Shown here: positions 8,192-13,941 of the stretch, in pieces
Position numbering within the stretch: the stretch's first letter is position 1
Layout of the letters: each line of letters begins with the position of its first letter
Assembly (NCBI RefSeq): GCF_021648855.1
Contig: NZ_JAKJHX010000015.1
Span: 38,743-62,800, forward strand
Length of the DNA: 24,058 nt
Direction of reading: 5' to 3'
Source: Tychonema litorale BBK16
GTDB taxonomy: Bacteria > Cyanobacteriota > Cyanobacteriia > Cyanobacteriales > Microcoleaceae
Made by a program: the position numbers and the translations under genes
Notes under the pieces: model-generated
The model's input: only the letters and a program-made list of their open reading frames with translations
Told to the model about the DNA's origin: nothing
Databases searched by the model: none

Positions 8192-8791
8192 ATGCCATAC
8201 AGTCAATTTAGCGTAGAACAAATTAAGACAAATTTTGGCATAACCTTGACGAGAACGGTTGACTTATTTGCCGACATTCCCGAAATAGAACCCAGCTCTT
8301 TTTTGAAAGAAACTTTGCAATTTAATCTGCCTTTAGCACTAGAGATCAATTCTGAGAAAGCTCGATCTGAGCTAATTGTCGCGCCAATATTAGTTGAGAT
8401 CAAAAAACTGCTACCGGAACGGATGAGTTTATTTTCAGGTCGAGAATTCAATGTAGATGCTGCTAGGGGTTTGAGCGGTTATTGCGATTTTCTAATTAGC
8501 CGATCGCCCGAACAGCTAGTCATTGAATCCCCAGTGATCGCCTTGGTTGAAGCCAAAAATGACAACATTCAATCCGGCTTAGGACAGTGCATGGCAGAAA
8601 CGATCGCAGCACAAATATTTAACCAGCGTCAAGAAAATGACATTCAGACAATTTATGGAGTTGTCACAACCGGGAGTATCTGGAAATTTTTCAAGTTGGA
8701 AGGAATTGCGATCGAGATTGATACGAGTGAGTATTTCATCAATAATGTTGGTAAAATTCTCGGTATCTTAATAAATTTTATAAAGTCTTGA
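8192..8791 (+). CDS. PD-(D/E)XK nuclease-fold protein of unknown role
   Basis: The 199-residue soluble protein contains the ordered signature of a PD-(D/E)XK core: an early acidic residue (Glu60 in ARSELIVAP), GYCDFLIS with Asp99, then [22 protein letters not shown] with Glu120, Lys122 and Gln127/Gln132. This is the catalytic arrangement of restriction-endonuclease-like folds, so the metal-binding residues appear intact. The C-terminal part (151-199) looks like the closing strands of the fold. A strong GGGAGAGGGAG ribosome binding site precedes the ATG. There is no adjacent methyltransferase or helicase gene, so a classical restriction system is unlikely. Stand-alone proteins of this type are widespread in cyanobacteria. 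The fold assignment is confident; the substrate is unknown. Confidence 0.82.
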   Translation: MPYSQFSVEQIKTNFGITLTRTVDLFADIPEIEPSSFLKETLQFNLPLALEINSEKARSELIVAPILVEIKKLLPERMSLFSGREFNVDAARGLSGYCDFLISRSPEQLVIESPVIALVEAKNDNIQSGLGQCMAETIAAQIFNQRQENDIQTIYGVVTTGSIWKFFKLEGIAIEIDTSEYFINNVGKILGILINFIKS

Positions 8792-8878
8792 GTTAAACCA
8801 GAATGTATTATTTAAGCTGCGATGGCAAATCGCAAGCTAAGATAGTTGTTGATATCCTTCATCTTACCAAGCCCAACC

Positions 8879-9142
8879 ATGAATCAACTACCGAATCCGT
8901 TTAACTCAAATCCATCCAATCCCCTAGACCCCTTAAATCAAGACCCCGATCGGCTTGACGAGGCTAGTGGAGAATTGCCGAGGCGCTACCATCCAGAAAC
9001 TAAAAAAACGCTGCAAAAATTCTTTATTATCCTGATAGTTGTCGGTGCAATTATTGGGGGAATTCTATCTATAGGTGTGATTTCGCTCATGCAAAAAGCA
9101 GGATTAACTAATGTTCCAGCTAGGGTAGAGAATTCTAAATAA
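8879..9142 (+). CDS. Small single-pass membrane protein upstream of arsR
   Basis: The 87-residue product starts at the ATG 8879-8881; an in-frame TTG at 8846 would add 11 residues but is less likely. The N-terminal half is Pro/Asn/Asp-rich (PNPFNSNPSNPLDPLN), and a basic segment leads into one transmembrane helix (about 48-72) containing GAIIGGILSIG. The short tail is polar. The stop is 3 nt before the arsR ATG, so the two genes are very probably co-transcribed. No family is recognised. The link to arsenic rests only on adjacency and could be accidental. Confidence 0.65.
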   Translation: MNQLPNPFNSNPSNPLDPLNQDPDRLDEASGELPRRYHPETKKTLQKFFIILIVVGAIIGGILSIGVISLMQKAGLTNVPARVENSK

Positions 9143-9145
9143 TTG

Positions 9146-9505
9146 ATGCTTAAAAAATCTACAATTGCGCCGGATTTGGTAGCGCAGTCGCCAATTTCGG
9201 CAAAACAGATTGCTGCGGGCTTTCACGCTCTTTCTGACCCCCTGCGGATTCAGATTTTGGAGTTGCTGCGGGAACAGGAGTTGTGTGTTTGCGATTTGTG
9301 CGATCGGCTTGGAGTTCCTCAGTCTAAACTCTCTTTTCACCTCAAAACCTTGAAGGAAGCAGCTTTAGTCCGCAGTCGCCAAGAAGGTCGCTGGATCTAC
9401 TACAGCCTGAATCTAGTTCAGTTTCTCGCCCTGGAACAGTACCTATCGGACTACCGCCGTTTTAGCCAGATTCTGCCGGCGCGATCGTGTTCCGATGCAG
9501 ATTAA
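9146..9505 (+). CDS. arsR: ArsR-family arsenite-responsive repressor
   Basis: The 119-residue product has a winged helix-turn-helix: ALSDPLRIQILELLREQ (28-44), then the As(III)-binding motif ELCVCDLC with Cys47, Cys49 and Cys52, recognition helix QSKLSFHLKTLKEAALV (59-75) and wing RQEGRWIYYSL (78-88). An extra Cys115 sits in the tail. Arsenite binding to the thiols releases ArsR from operator DNA. I chose the ATG at 9146 over the TTG at 9143. A matching operator lies 56 bp downstream of the stop, inside the promoter of the aquaporin-arsH-arsC genes. arsR itself reads from upstream, with the small membrane protein gene, so it may escape direct autoregulation by that operator. Confidence 0.94.
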   Translation: MLKKSTIAPDLVAQSPISAKQIAAGFHALSDPLRIQILELLREQELCVCDLCDRLGVPQSKLSFHLKTLKEAALVRSRQEGRWIYYSLNLVQFLALEQYLSDYRRFSQILPARSCSDAD

Positions 9506-9555
9506 CTTATCAATATTTCTTAATATGTTTATGCCCTATTAGTTTTTAACTAAAC

Positions 9556-9583
9556 TTGACATATCAATTTTTTTTGATATAAT
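9556..9583 (+). promoter_or_regulatory. ars promoter with ArsR-type operator
   Basis: A consensus -35 TTGACA (9556-9561) and -10 TATAAT (9578-9583) are separated by 16 bp. The spacer and part of the -10 hold a perfect inverted repeat, ATATCAA (9561-9567), six T, TTGATAT (9574-9580), which is the ATCAA-N6-TTGAT pattern of ArsR/SmtB-family operators. A bound repressor would block RNA polymerase. The aquaporin ATG follows at 9610, which rules out the alternative TTG start at 9583 because that lies in the -10 box. Confidence 0.85.
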
Positions 9584-9609
9584 TGAGTAGAACCAATAAA
9601 TTCAGAGTA

Positions 9610-10314
9610 ATGGATGCAAAAGCTGATAGGTTAGCGAATGCTGGGCTAAATTGCAGGCGAGAGGCGATCGCCGAATTTCTAGGTACATTTATTCTGGTTT
9701 TTGCAGGCACCGGCGCGGTGATGGTCAACAAAACTAGCGCTGGTTCCATAACTCATTTAGGCATTAGTTTTGTATTTGGTGCAGTAGTAACTGCAATGAT
9801 TTATGCCCTAGGACACATCAGTGGTGCACACTTTAATCCAGCCGTAACTTTAGGGTTCTGGGCGAGCGGTTTTTTCCCAAAATACAAAGTTTTGCCTTAC
9901 ATCTTAGCGCAGTGTGCGGGGGCGATGGCAGCTTCTAAACTGCTGCTAATTACTTTAGGTGAAGTAGCAAATCTTGGTGCAACTGTTCCTCTCAATGGTA
10001 ACTGGTTACAGTCTCTAATCCTAGAAACAGTATTGACTTTTATACTCATGTTTGTTATCCTCGGTTCAGGACTTGACAGACGTGCTCATATCGGTTTTGC
10101 AGGAATAGCAATTGGCTTAACTGTAGCACTAGAAGCTGCATTTATGGGTCCAATTACTGGGGCAAGTATGAATCCAGCACGCTCTCTCGGTCCAGCTTTA
10201 ATTGGTGGCATTTGGGAACACCATTGGGTTTATTGGGTGGCTCCGATTTGGGGAGCACAATTAGCAGTCGCAGTTTATCGGGAACTGTCTAACGGATTTC
10301 GGGATTTTAATTGA
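9610..10314 (+). CDS. MIP-family aquaporin, probable arsenite channel (AqpS-like)
   Basis: The 234-residue protein has six transmembrane helices and two half-helices with NPA motifs HFNPAVT (Asn76-Ala78) and SMNPARS (Asn188-Ala190, Arg191). Aligning by eye with E. coli AqpZ gives a selectivity filter of Phe56, Ala176, Ala185 and Arg191, in place of AqpZ's Phe-His-Thr-Arg. Losing the His and Thr should widen the pore, in line with passage of uncharged As(OH)3 or glycerol-sized solutes. The position directly behind an ArsR-controlled promoter, before arsH and arsC, parallels the Sinorhizobium meliloti arsR-aqpS-arsC-arsH locus, where the channel lets arsenite leave after arsenate is reduced. 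The aquaporin fold is certain; the arsenite role is inferred from context. Confidence 0.9.
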   Translation: MDAKADRLANAGLNCRREAIAEFLGTFILVFAGTGAVMVNKTSAGSITHLGISFVFGAVVTAMIYALGHISGAHFNPAVTLGFWASGFFPKYKVLPYILAQCAGAMAASKLLLITLGEVANLGATVPLNGNWLQSLILETVLTFILMFVILGSGLDRRAHIGFAGIAIGLTVALEAAFMGPITGASMNPARSLGPALIGGIWEHHWVYWVAPIWGAQLAVAVYRELSNGFRDFN

Positions 10315-10321
10315 AAGTAGC

Positions 10322-10978
10322 ATGACAAGTTTTACGCACAAACCGAGAATTTTGTTTTTATACGGCTCTTTAAGGGAGCGTTCTTATAGCCGTTTATTGG
10401 CGGAAGAATCGGCTCGCATTATTGAGGATTTTGGTGCAGAAGTTAGGTTTTTTAATCCTCTAGAATTGCCGATTTACGGTAGCGTTCCTGATACGCATCC
10501 GAAGGTTCAAGAATTGCGGGAATTGAGTTTGTGGTCGGAGGGTCAAGTTTGGTCTAGTCCAGAAATGCACGGTAATATTACTGGTATTCTAAAAAATCAA
10601 ATTGACTGGATTCCTTTGAGTATTGGGGCTGTCAGACCGACTCAAGGCCGCACTTTGGCGGTGATGCAAGTTAGCGGCGGTTCCCAGTCTTTTAATGCTG
10701 TGAATACTTTGAGGATTTTGGGCCGCTGGATGCGGATGTTTACGATTCCGAATCAGTCTTCTGTTGCTAAGGCTTATCAGGAGTTTAATGAGGATGGAAC
10801 GATGAAGGATTCGGCTTATCGCGATCGCGCGATCGACGTTATGGAGGAATTGTACAAGTTTACTCTGCTGTTGCGGGAGGAAGTTGACCATTTGACCGAT
10901 CGCCACAGCGAACGTAAGGAAACAGCGGCCAAGGAGGCGATCGCGATCGCAAATCGCGCCCTTGAAACATCTCACTAA
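10322..10978 (+). CDS. arsH: ArsH, NADPH-dependent FMN oxidoreductase
   Basis: The 218-residue flavodoxin-fold protein has the FMN-phosphate loop [10 protein letters not shown] (15-24), [10 protein letters not shown] (79-88) and [12 protein letters not shown] (117-128), all hallmarks of ArsH. The family uses NADPH to reduce FMN and can oxidise trivalent methyl- and aromatic arsenicals to less toxic pentavalent forms; quinone and metal reduction are also reported. The gene begins 7 bp after the aquaporin stop and ends 18 bp before arsC, so all three form one transcription unit under the ArsR-type operator. The length is close to that of other ArsH proteins and all recognisable motifs are intact. 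Confidence 0.94.
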   Translation: MTSFTHKPRILFLYGSLRERSYSRLLAEESARIIEDFGAEVRFFNPLELPIYGSVPDTHPKVQELRELSLWSEGQVWSSPEMHGNITGILKNQIDWIPLSIGAVRPTQGRTLAVMQVSGGSQSFNAVNTLRILGRWMRMFTIPNQSSVAKAYQEFNEDGTMKDSAYRDRAIDVMEELYKFTLLLREEVDHLTDRHSERKETAAKEAIAIANRALETSH

Positions 10979-10996
10979 TAACCAACAACAAATCCC

Positions 10997-11392
10997 ATGA
11001 AGAAAGTCATGTTTGTCTGCAAAAGAAACTCCTGCCGATCGCAAATGGCAGAAGGATTAGCTAAAACTATCGGAAGTGGCAAGATAGAAGTCACCAGTTC
11101 CGGGTTAGAATTAAGCAGAGTTCATCCAACAGCAATTCAAGTCATGTCGGAAATCGGCATTGATATCACCGATCAAACATCCAATGCTTTAAGCGAATTC
11201 AATGCAGAAGACTACGATGCGGTAATTTCTCTGTGCGGCTGCGGTGTCAATTTACCCGAAGCGTGGGTATTGCGAGAAGTCTTTCAAGATTGGCAACTCG
11301 ACGATCCCGACGGACAACCCATCGAAACCTTTCACCGCGTGCGAGATGAAATTAAAGCACGAGTTGAGAAATTGGTTGATTCTCTCAAATAA
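10997..11392 (+). CDS. arsC: Arsenate reductase ArsC, cyanobacterial LMW-phosphatase type
   Basis: The 131-residue product begins MKKVMFVCKRNSCRSQMAEG, with the phosphatase-like P-loop CKRNSCRS and nucleophile Cys8. SLCGCG supplies Cys80 and Cys82, and DDPDGQ (102-107) the usual acidic loop. The Cys8/Cys80/Cys82 set matches, from memory, Synechocystis ArsC, a low-molecular-weight phosphatase fold that takes its electrons from glutathione/glutaredoxin. It reduces arsenate to arsenite, which here could exit through the adjacent aquaporin. It is the last gene of the aquaporin-arsH-arsC unit; a GC-rich hairpin (11434-11456) lies 42 bp after the stop and could end the transcript. Confidence 0.96.
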   Translation: MKKVMFVCKRNSCRSQMAEGLAKTIGSGKIEVTSSGLELSRVHPTAIQVMSEIGIDITDQTSNALSEFNAEDYDAVISLCGCGVNLPEAWVLREVFQDWQLDDPDGQPIETFHRVRDEIKARVEKLVDSLK

Positions 11393-11400
11393 GTAGAATT

Positions 11401-11456
11401 ACCCGGCGATTGAAATCGCGACTACAGAAACAAAACCCGCCTGCGCGGGGCGGGTT
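11401..11456 (-). repeat. Two-hairpin dispersed repeat, copy 2, possible ars terminator
   Basis: This inverted copy of the repeat at 2007-2056 contains the hairpin AACCCGCC (11434-11441)/GGCGGGTT (11449-11456) and the small palindrome CGATTGAAATCG (near 11406-11417). It begins 9 bp after the arsC stop. There is no long T-run, so termination is only possible, not clear. Confidence 0.75.
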
Positions 11457-11479
11457 GAAGAATTAAGAATTTCTCTTCA

Positions 11480-11519
11480 GTCTGCGGAGGCAGACTTTGG
11501 TTGTGTAGCAGGGGTTTAT
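11480..11519 (+). repeat. Two-hairpin dispersed repeat, copy 3 (diverged)
   Basis: GTCTGC (11480-11485), loop GGAG and GCAGAC (11490-11495) match the first hairpin of the 2007 copy with a compensatory C-G to T-A change. A T/G-rich linker with GTGTAG follows, but the second palindrome is degraded. Confidence 0.65.
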
Positions 11520-11578
11520 AAGAGATTGTTGACGAATTAAAAAAGGGTAATATCCCTCACAGATAAAATGTACATAGT

Positions 11579-11658
11579 GTAGGTTGGGTTGAGGCTTTGG
11601 GAAACCCAACTCTTTCAAAATAATGTGTTGGGTTTCGCTAACGCTCTACCCAACCTAC
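11579..11658. repeat. Dispersed palindromic repeat, GTAGGTTGGGTT family, second copy
   Basis: The outer arms GTAGGTTGGGT and ACCCAACCTAC bound an element with inner AAACCCAAC/GTTGGGTTT arms. It is less regular than the copy at 1918-1990 but clearly of the same family. As at the first locus it neighbours the two-hairpin repeat. Confidence 0.85.
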
Positions 11659-11665
11659 AGAATCT

Positions 11666-11782
11666 ATGACAGAAACACCGCGAGTGCTGCTTTCAAAGGT
11701 GAGGGGTGAAACCTTCTGTGAATTCGCCAACAGCCTCTTTATAACCGCCGACTTTGTATTTGTCACGAATAATTCAAATTAG
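11666..11782 (+). other. Short 38-codon frame of doubtful status
   Basis: An ATG-to-TAG frame of 38 codons starts 7 bp after the repeat at 11579-11658. The product would include GETFCEFANSLF and a hydrophobic ITADFVFV stretch. There is no ribosome binding site and no family is recognised. It is either a gene remnant or chance. Confidence 0.15.
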
Positions 11783-11821
11783 TCACTGTCCCTTCCCCGG
11801 AATTAGTGCTAAATTATTAGA

Positions 11822-11847
11822 GGCGTTATACCATAACGCCTATAAAT
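11822..11847 (+). promoter_or_regulatory. Palindrome and possible -10 box upstream of arsS
   Basis: GGCGTTAT (11822-11829)-ACC-ATAACGCC (11833-11840) is a perfect 8-bp-arm inverted repeat, directly followed by TATAAAT (11841-11847), 33 bp before the arsS ATG. The site is unlike the ATCAA-N6-TTGAT ars operator, so a different regulator or an RNA hairpin is implied. Confidence 0.5.
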
Positions 11848-11879
11848 TCGTTGCGAAAACAGGCAAACCAAATTAGCAT

Positions 11880-12866
11880 ATGATTCAAACCGCACTCACG
11901 CCTTTCAAAAACAAACTCAACTCAGCTTTAACTAAAAAGCAAATTACAGTCTTACAAATCAATCTAGGGAAACGCTGCAACCTTGCTTGCAGTCACTGTC
12001 ATGTAGAGGCTAGCCCAACACGAACAGAAGAACTTTCACCGGAAATTTGCGACCAATTAATTGAAATAATTCACAAATTTCCCCAGATTCAAACTGTTGA
12101 CCTCACTGGCGGTGCACCCGAAATGCTTCATGGGTTTAAACCGCTGGCGGAAGCTGCTAGGGCGACAGGAAAAGAGGTGATTGTGCGATCGAACTTAACG
12201 ATTTATTTTGAAAACGGGTTTGAAGATATCCCCGAATATTGCGCGAAGCACCAACTTAGGATTGTGGCATCTCTGCCCTGTTACCAAGCTGATAATGTTG
12301 ACAAAATGCGTGGCAATGGTGTTTTTGATGCTTCAATTGTGGCGCTGCAAAAGCTAAATCAGCTAGGATATGGCAAAGATGCCAATCTAGTTCTGGATTT
12401 GGTGTATAATCCGCAAGTGCCAACTACAGATAAATTTAGTCTAACAGCAGAACAGGGCAAGTTACAGCGAGATTATCAGGTTTATTTAGCTGAACATTTT
12501 GGTATTTGTTTTAATCATTTATTCACGATTACTAATTTGCCAGTGGGGCGGACAAAGTTTCATTTGGAACACAAAAAACTCCATAGGCCTTATCTTGGGT
12601 TCTTGGAGGATAATTTTAATCCTGGTACTGTTGAACATTTAATGTGTCGCAATGAATTGTCGATCGACTATTTGGGCAATGTCTACGACTGCGATTTTAA
12701 CCAAATGGAAAATTTACCTGCTAAAACTAGCACGGGTGAAACCATTACTGTTGCTAAATTGCTAGAATTTGATAGTTTAGATTTGATTCAAGATGTGCAA
12801 ACTGCTGTTTATTGTTACGGCTGTACGGCTGGTTCAGGTTCTAGTTGCGGTGGTACTTTGATTTGA
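11880..12866 (+). CDS. arsS: Arsenosugar biosynthesis radical SAM protein ArsS
   Basis: The 328-residue enzyme has the radical SAM cluster motif CNLACSHC with Cys33, Cys37 and Cys40, the TGGAPEM loop (115-121) that contacts SAM, and a C-terminal Cys-rich region MCRNELSIDYLGNVYDCDFNQM plus the family-typical end CYGCTAGSGSSCGG (Cys312, Cys315, Cys323), suggesting extra cluster or substrate thiols. ArsS joins the 5'-deoxyadenosyl group of SAM to dimethylarsenite, leading to arsenosugars. The usual partner ArsM, which supplies dimethylarsenite, is not seen in this window. The gene lies 487 bp after arsC and has its own upstream palindrome, so it is probably a separate transcript. A GAAGAAG heptamer array starts at the base after its stop. 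Confidence 0.93.
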   Translation: MIQTALTPFKNKLNSALTKKQITVLQINLGKRCNLACSHCHVEASPTRTEELSPEICDQLIEIIHKFPQIQTVDLTGGAPEMLHGFKPLAEAARATGKEVIVRSNLTIYFENGFEDIPEYCAKHQLRIVASLPCYQADNVDKMRGNGVFDASIVALQKLNQLGYGKDANLVLDLVYNPQVPTTDKFSLTAEQGKLQRDYQVYLAEHFGICFNHLFTITNLPVGRTKFHLEHKKLHRPYLGFLEDNFNPGTVEHLMCRNELSIDYLGNVYDCDFNQMENLPAKTSTGETITVAKLLEFDSLDLIQDVQTAVYCYGCTAGSGSSCGGTLI

Positions 12867-12900
12867 GAAGAAGGAAGAAGGAAGAAGGAAGAAGGAAGAA
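12867..12900 (+). repeat. Heptamer array (GAAGAAG)n after arsS
   Basis: Four full GAAGAAG units and a partial fifth start at the first base after the arsS TGA. Heptameric short tandem repeats are typical of cyanobacterial genomes. A CTTCGACTACGCTCAG element follows at 12921. Confidence 0.92.
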
Positions 12901-12919
12901 TACCCTTTTATATTTCGGC

Positions 12920-12938
12920 ACTTCGACTACGCTCAGTG
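12920..12938. repeat. TCGACTACGCTC hairpin element, copy with CACT/AGTG stem
   Basis: The conserved 12-nt core TCGACTACGCTC is flanked by CACT and AGTG, which pair. It lies between arsS and the TVP38-family gene, next to ATGCCCG short repeats (12943-12962). Other copies lie at 16417-16436 and 17582-17603. Confidence 0.75.
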
Positions 12939-13005
12939 TACAATGCCCGATGCCCGATGCCCAGTCCAGCGATGCCCATATTATTGAGAGTGGAGAGTTT
13001 AATTA

Positions 13006-13734
13006 ATGAATGATTCCCGATCGCAAATCGATGAAAATCCGCCACCATCAAATAAGTGGAAGTTAATTTTTTTGCTGGTTTTAGTTGTGGCTTTGATTGT
13101 GGCGGCGAAGTTTTTTAATTTTCAAGGAATTTTGAAAAATGCGCTAGATTCGATCGCCCATCTCGGCCCTTGGGGTCCAGCAGCTTTTATTCTGATTTAT
13201 ATTGTGGCAACAGTTCTGTTTATTCCCGGTTCCTTGCTGACTCTGGGTTCTGGTGTTTTATTCGGAGTAGTTGGCGGTACAATTTGCGTTTCCATCGGCT
13301 CGGTTTTGGGTGCAACTTGCGCTTTTTTAGTCGGGCGATATTTAACTCGCGACTGGGTTTCCCAGCAGATACAAGGTAATGCAAAATTTCAAGCCATCGA
13401 TGTAGCAGTAGCCTCAGAAGGATGGAAAATAGTCTTACTCACCAGGCTTTCTCCAATTTTCCCATTTAATTTGCTCAACTATGCTTTTGGGGTCACGCAG
13501 GTATCTCTAAGAGACTATTTTTTCGCATCTTGGCTCGGTATGATCCCCGGAACTGTAATGTATGTTTATATAGGTTCCTTGGCTGGGAGTTTGGCTGCAC
13601 TGGGTTCCCAAGGGCGATCGCGCACCGCTGCTGAGTGGGCTTTTTACGGCATTGGGTTGGTAGCAACGATCGCCCTCACAGTTTATGTAACCAGTTTTGC
13701 GAAAAAAGCTTTAGACGAAAAAATTTCTTCTTGA
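13006..13734 (+). CDS. TVP38/TMEM64 (VTT-domain, DedA-like) membrane protein
   Basis: The 242-residue integral membrane protein has an N-terminal helix (about 18-37), a central VTT domain and a final helix (about 210-231). Diagnostic motifs are PGSLLTLGSGVLFG (74-87), GSVLGATCAFLVGRY (98-112), RLSPIFPFNLLNYAFGVT (147-164) and GMIPGTVMYVYIGS (178-191), including the conserved Gly/Arg/Pro positions and re-entrant loops of the family. These proteins are linked to lipid scrambling or transport and membrane homeostasis; no bacterial substrate is settled. As I recall, such genes often sit near arsenosugar or mercury genes in cyanobacteria, and here it follows arsS with 139 bp of repeats between. 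A role in moving arsenosugar intermediates or arsenolipids is speculative. The family call is firm. Confidence 0.9.
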   Translation: MNDSRSQIDENPPPSNKWKLIFLLVLVVALIVAAKFFNFQGILKNALDSIAHLGPWGPAAFILIYIVATVLFIPGSLLTLGSGVLFGVVGGTICVSIGSVLGATCAFLVGRYLTRDWVSQQIQGNAKFQAIDVAVASEGWKIVLLTRLSPIFPFNLLNYAFGVTQVSLRDYFFASWLGMIPGTVMYVYIGSLAGSLAALGSQGRSRTAAEWAFYGIGLVATIALTVYVTSFAKKALDEKISS

Positions 13735-13778
13735 GGATTAAGCACAAGTTATTGTTTTTGTCAATCCGCATTTTCCCG

Positions 13779-13802
13779 TAAATATAAATATATTTATATT
13801 TA
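13779..13802. repeat. Perfect 24-bp AT-only palindrome
   Basis: An uninterrupted A/T palindrome is centred between 13790 and 13791, 45 bp after the TVP38-family stop and 140 bp before the kinase start. It could be a bidirectional terminator stem, a bent-DNA or protein-binding site, or chance in AT-rich DNA. Confidence 0.55.
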
Positions 13803-13941
13803 GAAAAATCCGTAGTTTTTCTGTGTTATTTAAAATTATTTTGTTATACAAACGAGATAGCTCTTAAAGATATCGTAAAGCAACAGTTAATTATCAAATC
13901 TAAAATCTAAAATCTAGCGTCTTAAGAGAGAAAAATTAACG

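Noticed and set aside
8192..8791. PD-(D/E)XK protein as part of a restriction-modification or defence system
   Set aside because: No methyltransferase, helicase or other defence gene is adjacent.
9583..9609. TTG start for the aquaporin
   Set aside because: It lies inside the -10 box, so it would not be on the transcript.
11666..11782. The 38-codon frame as a confident small gene
   Set aside because: No ribosome binding site, no family match by eye, and its start lies directly against a repeat; kept only as a low-confidence entry.
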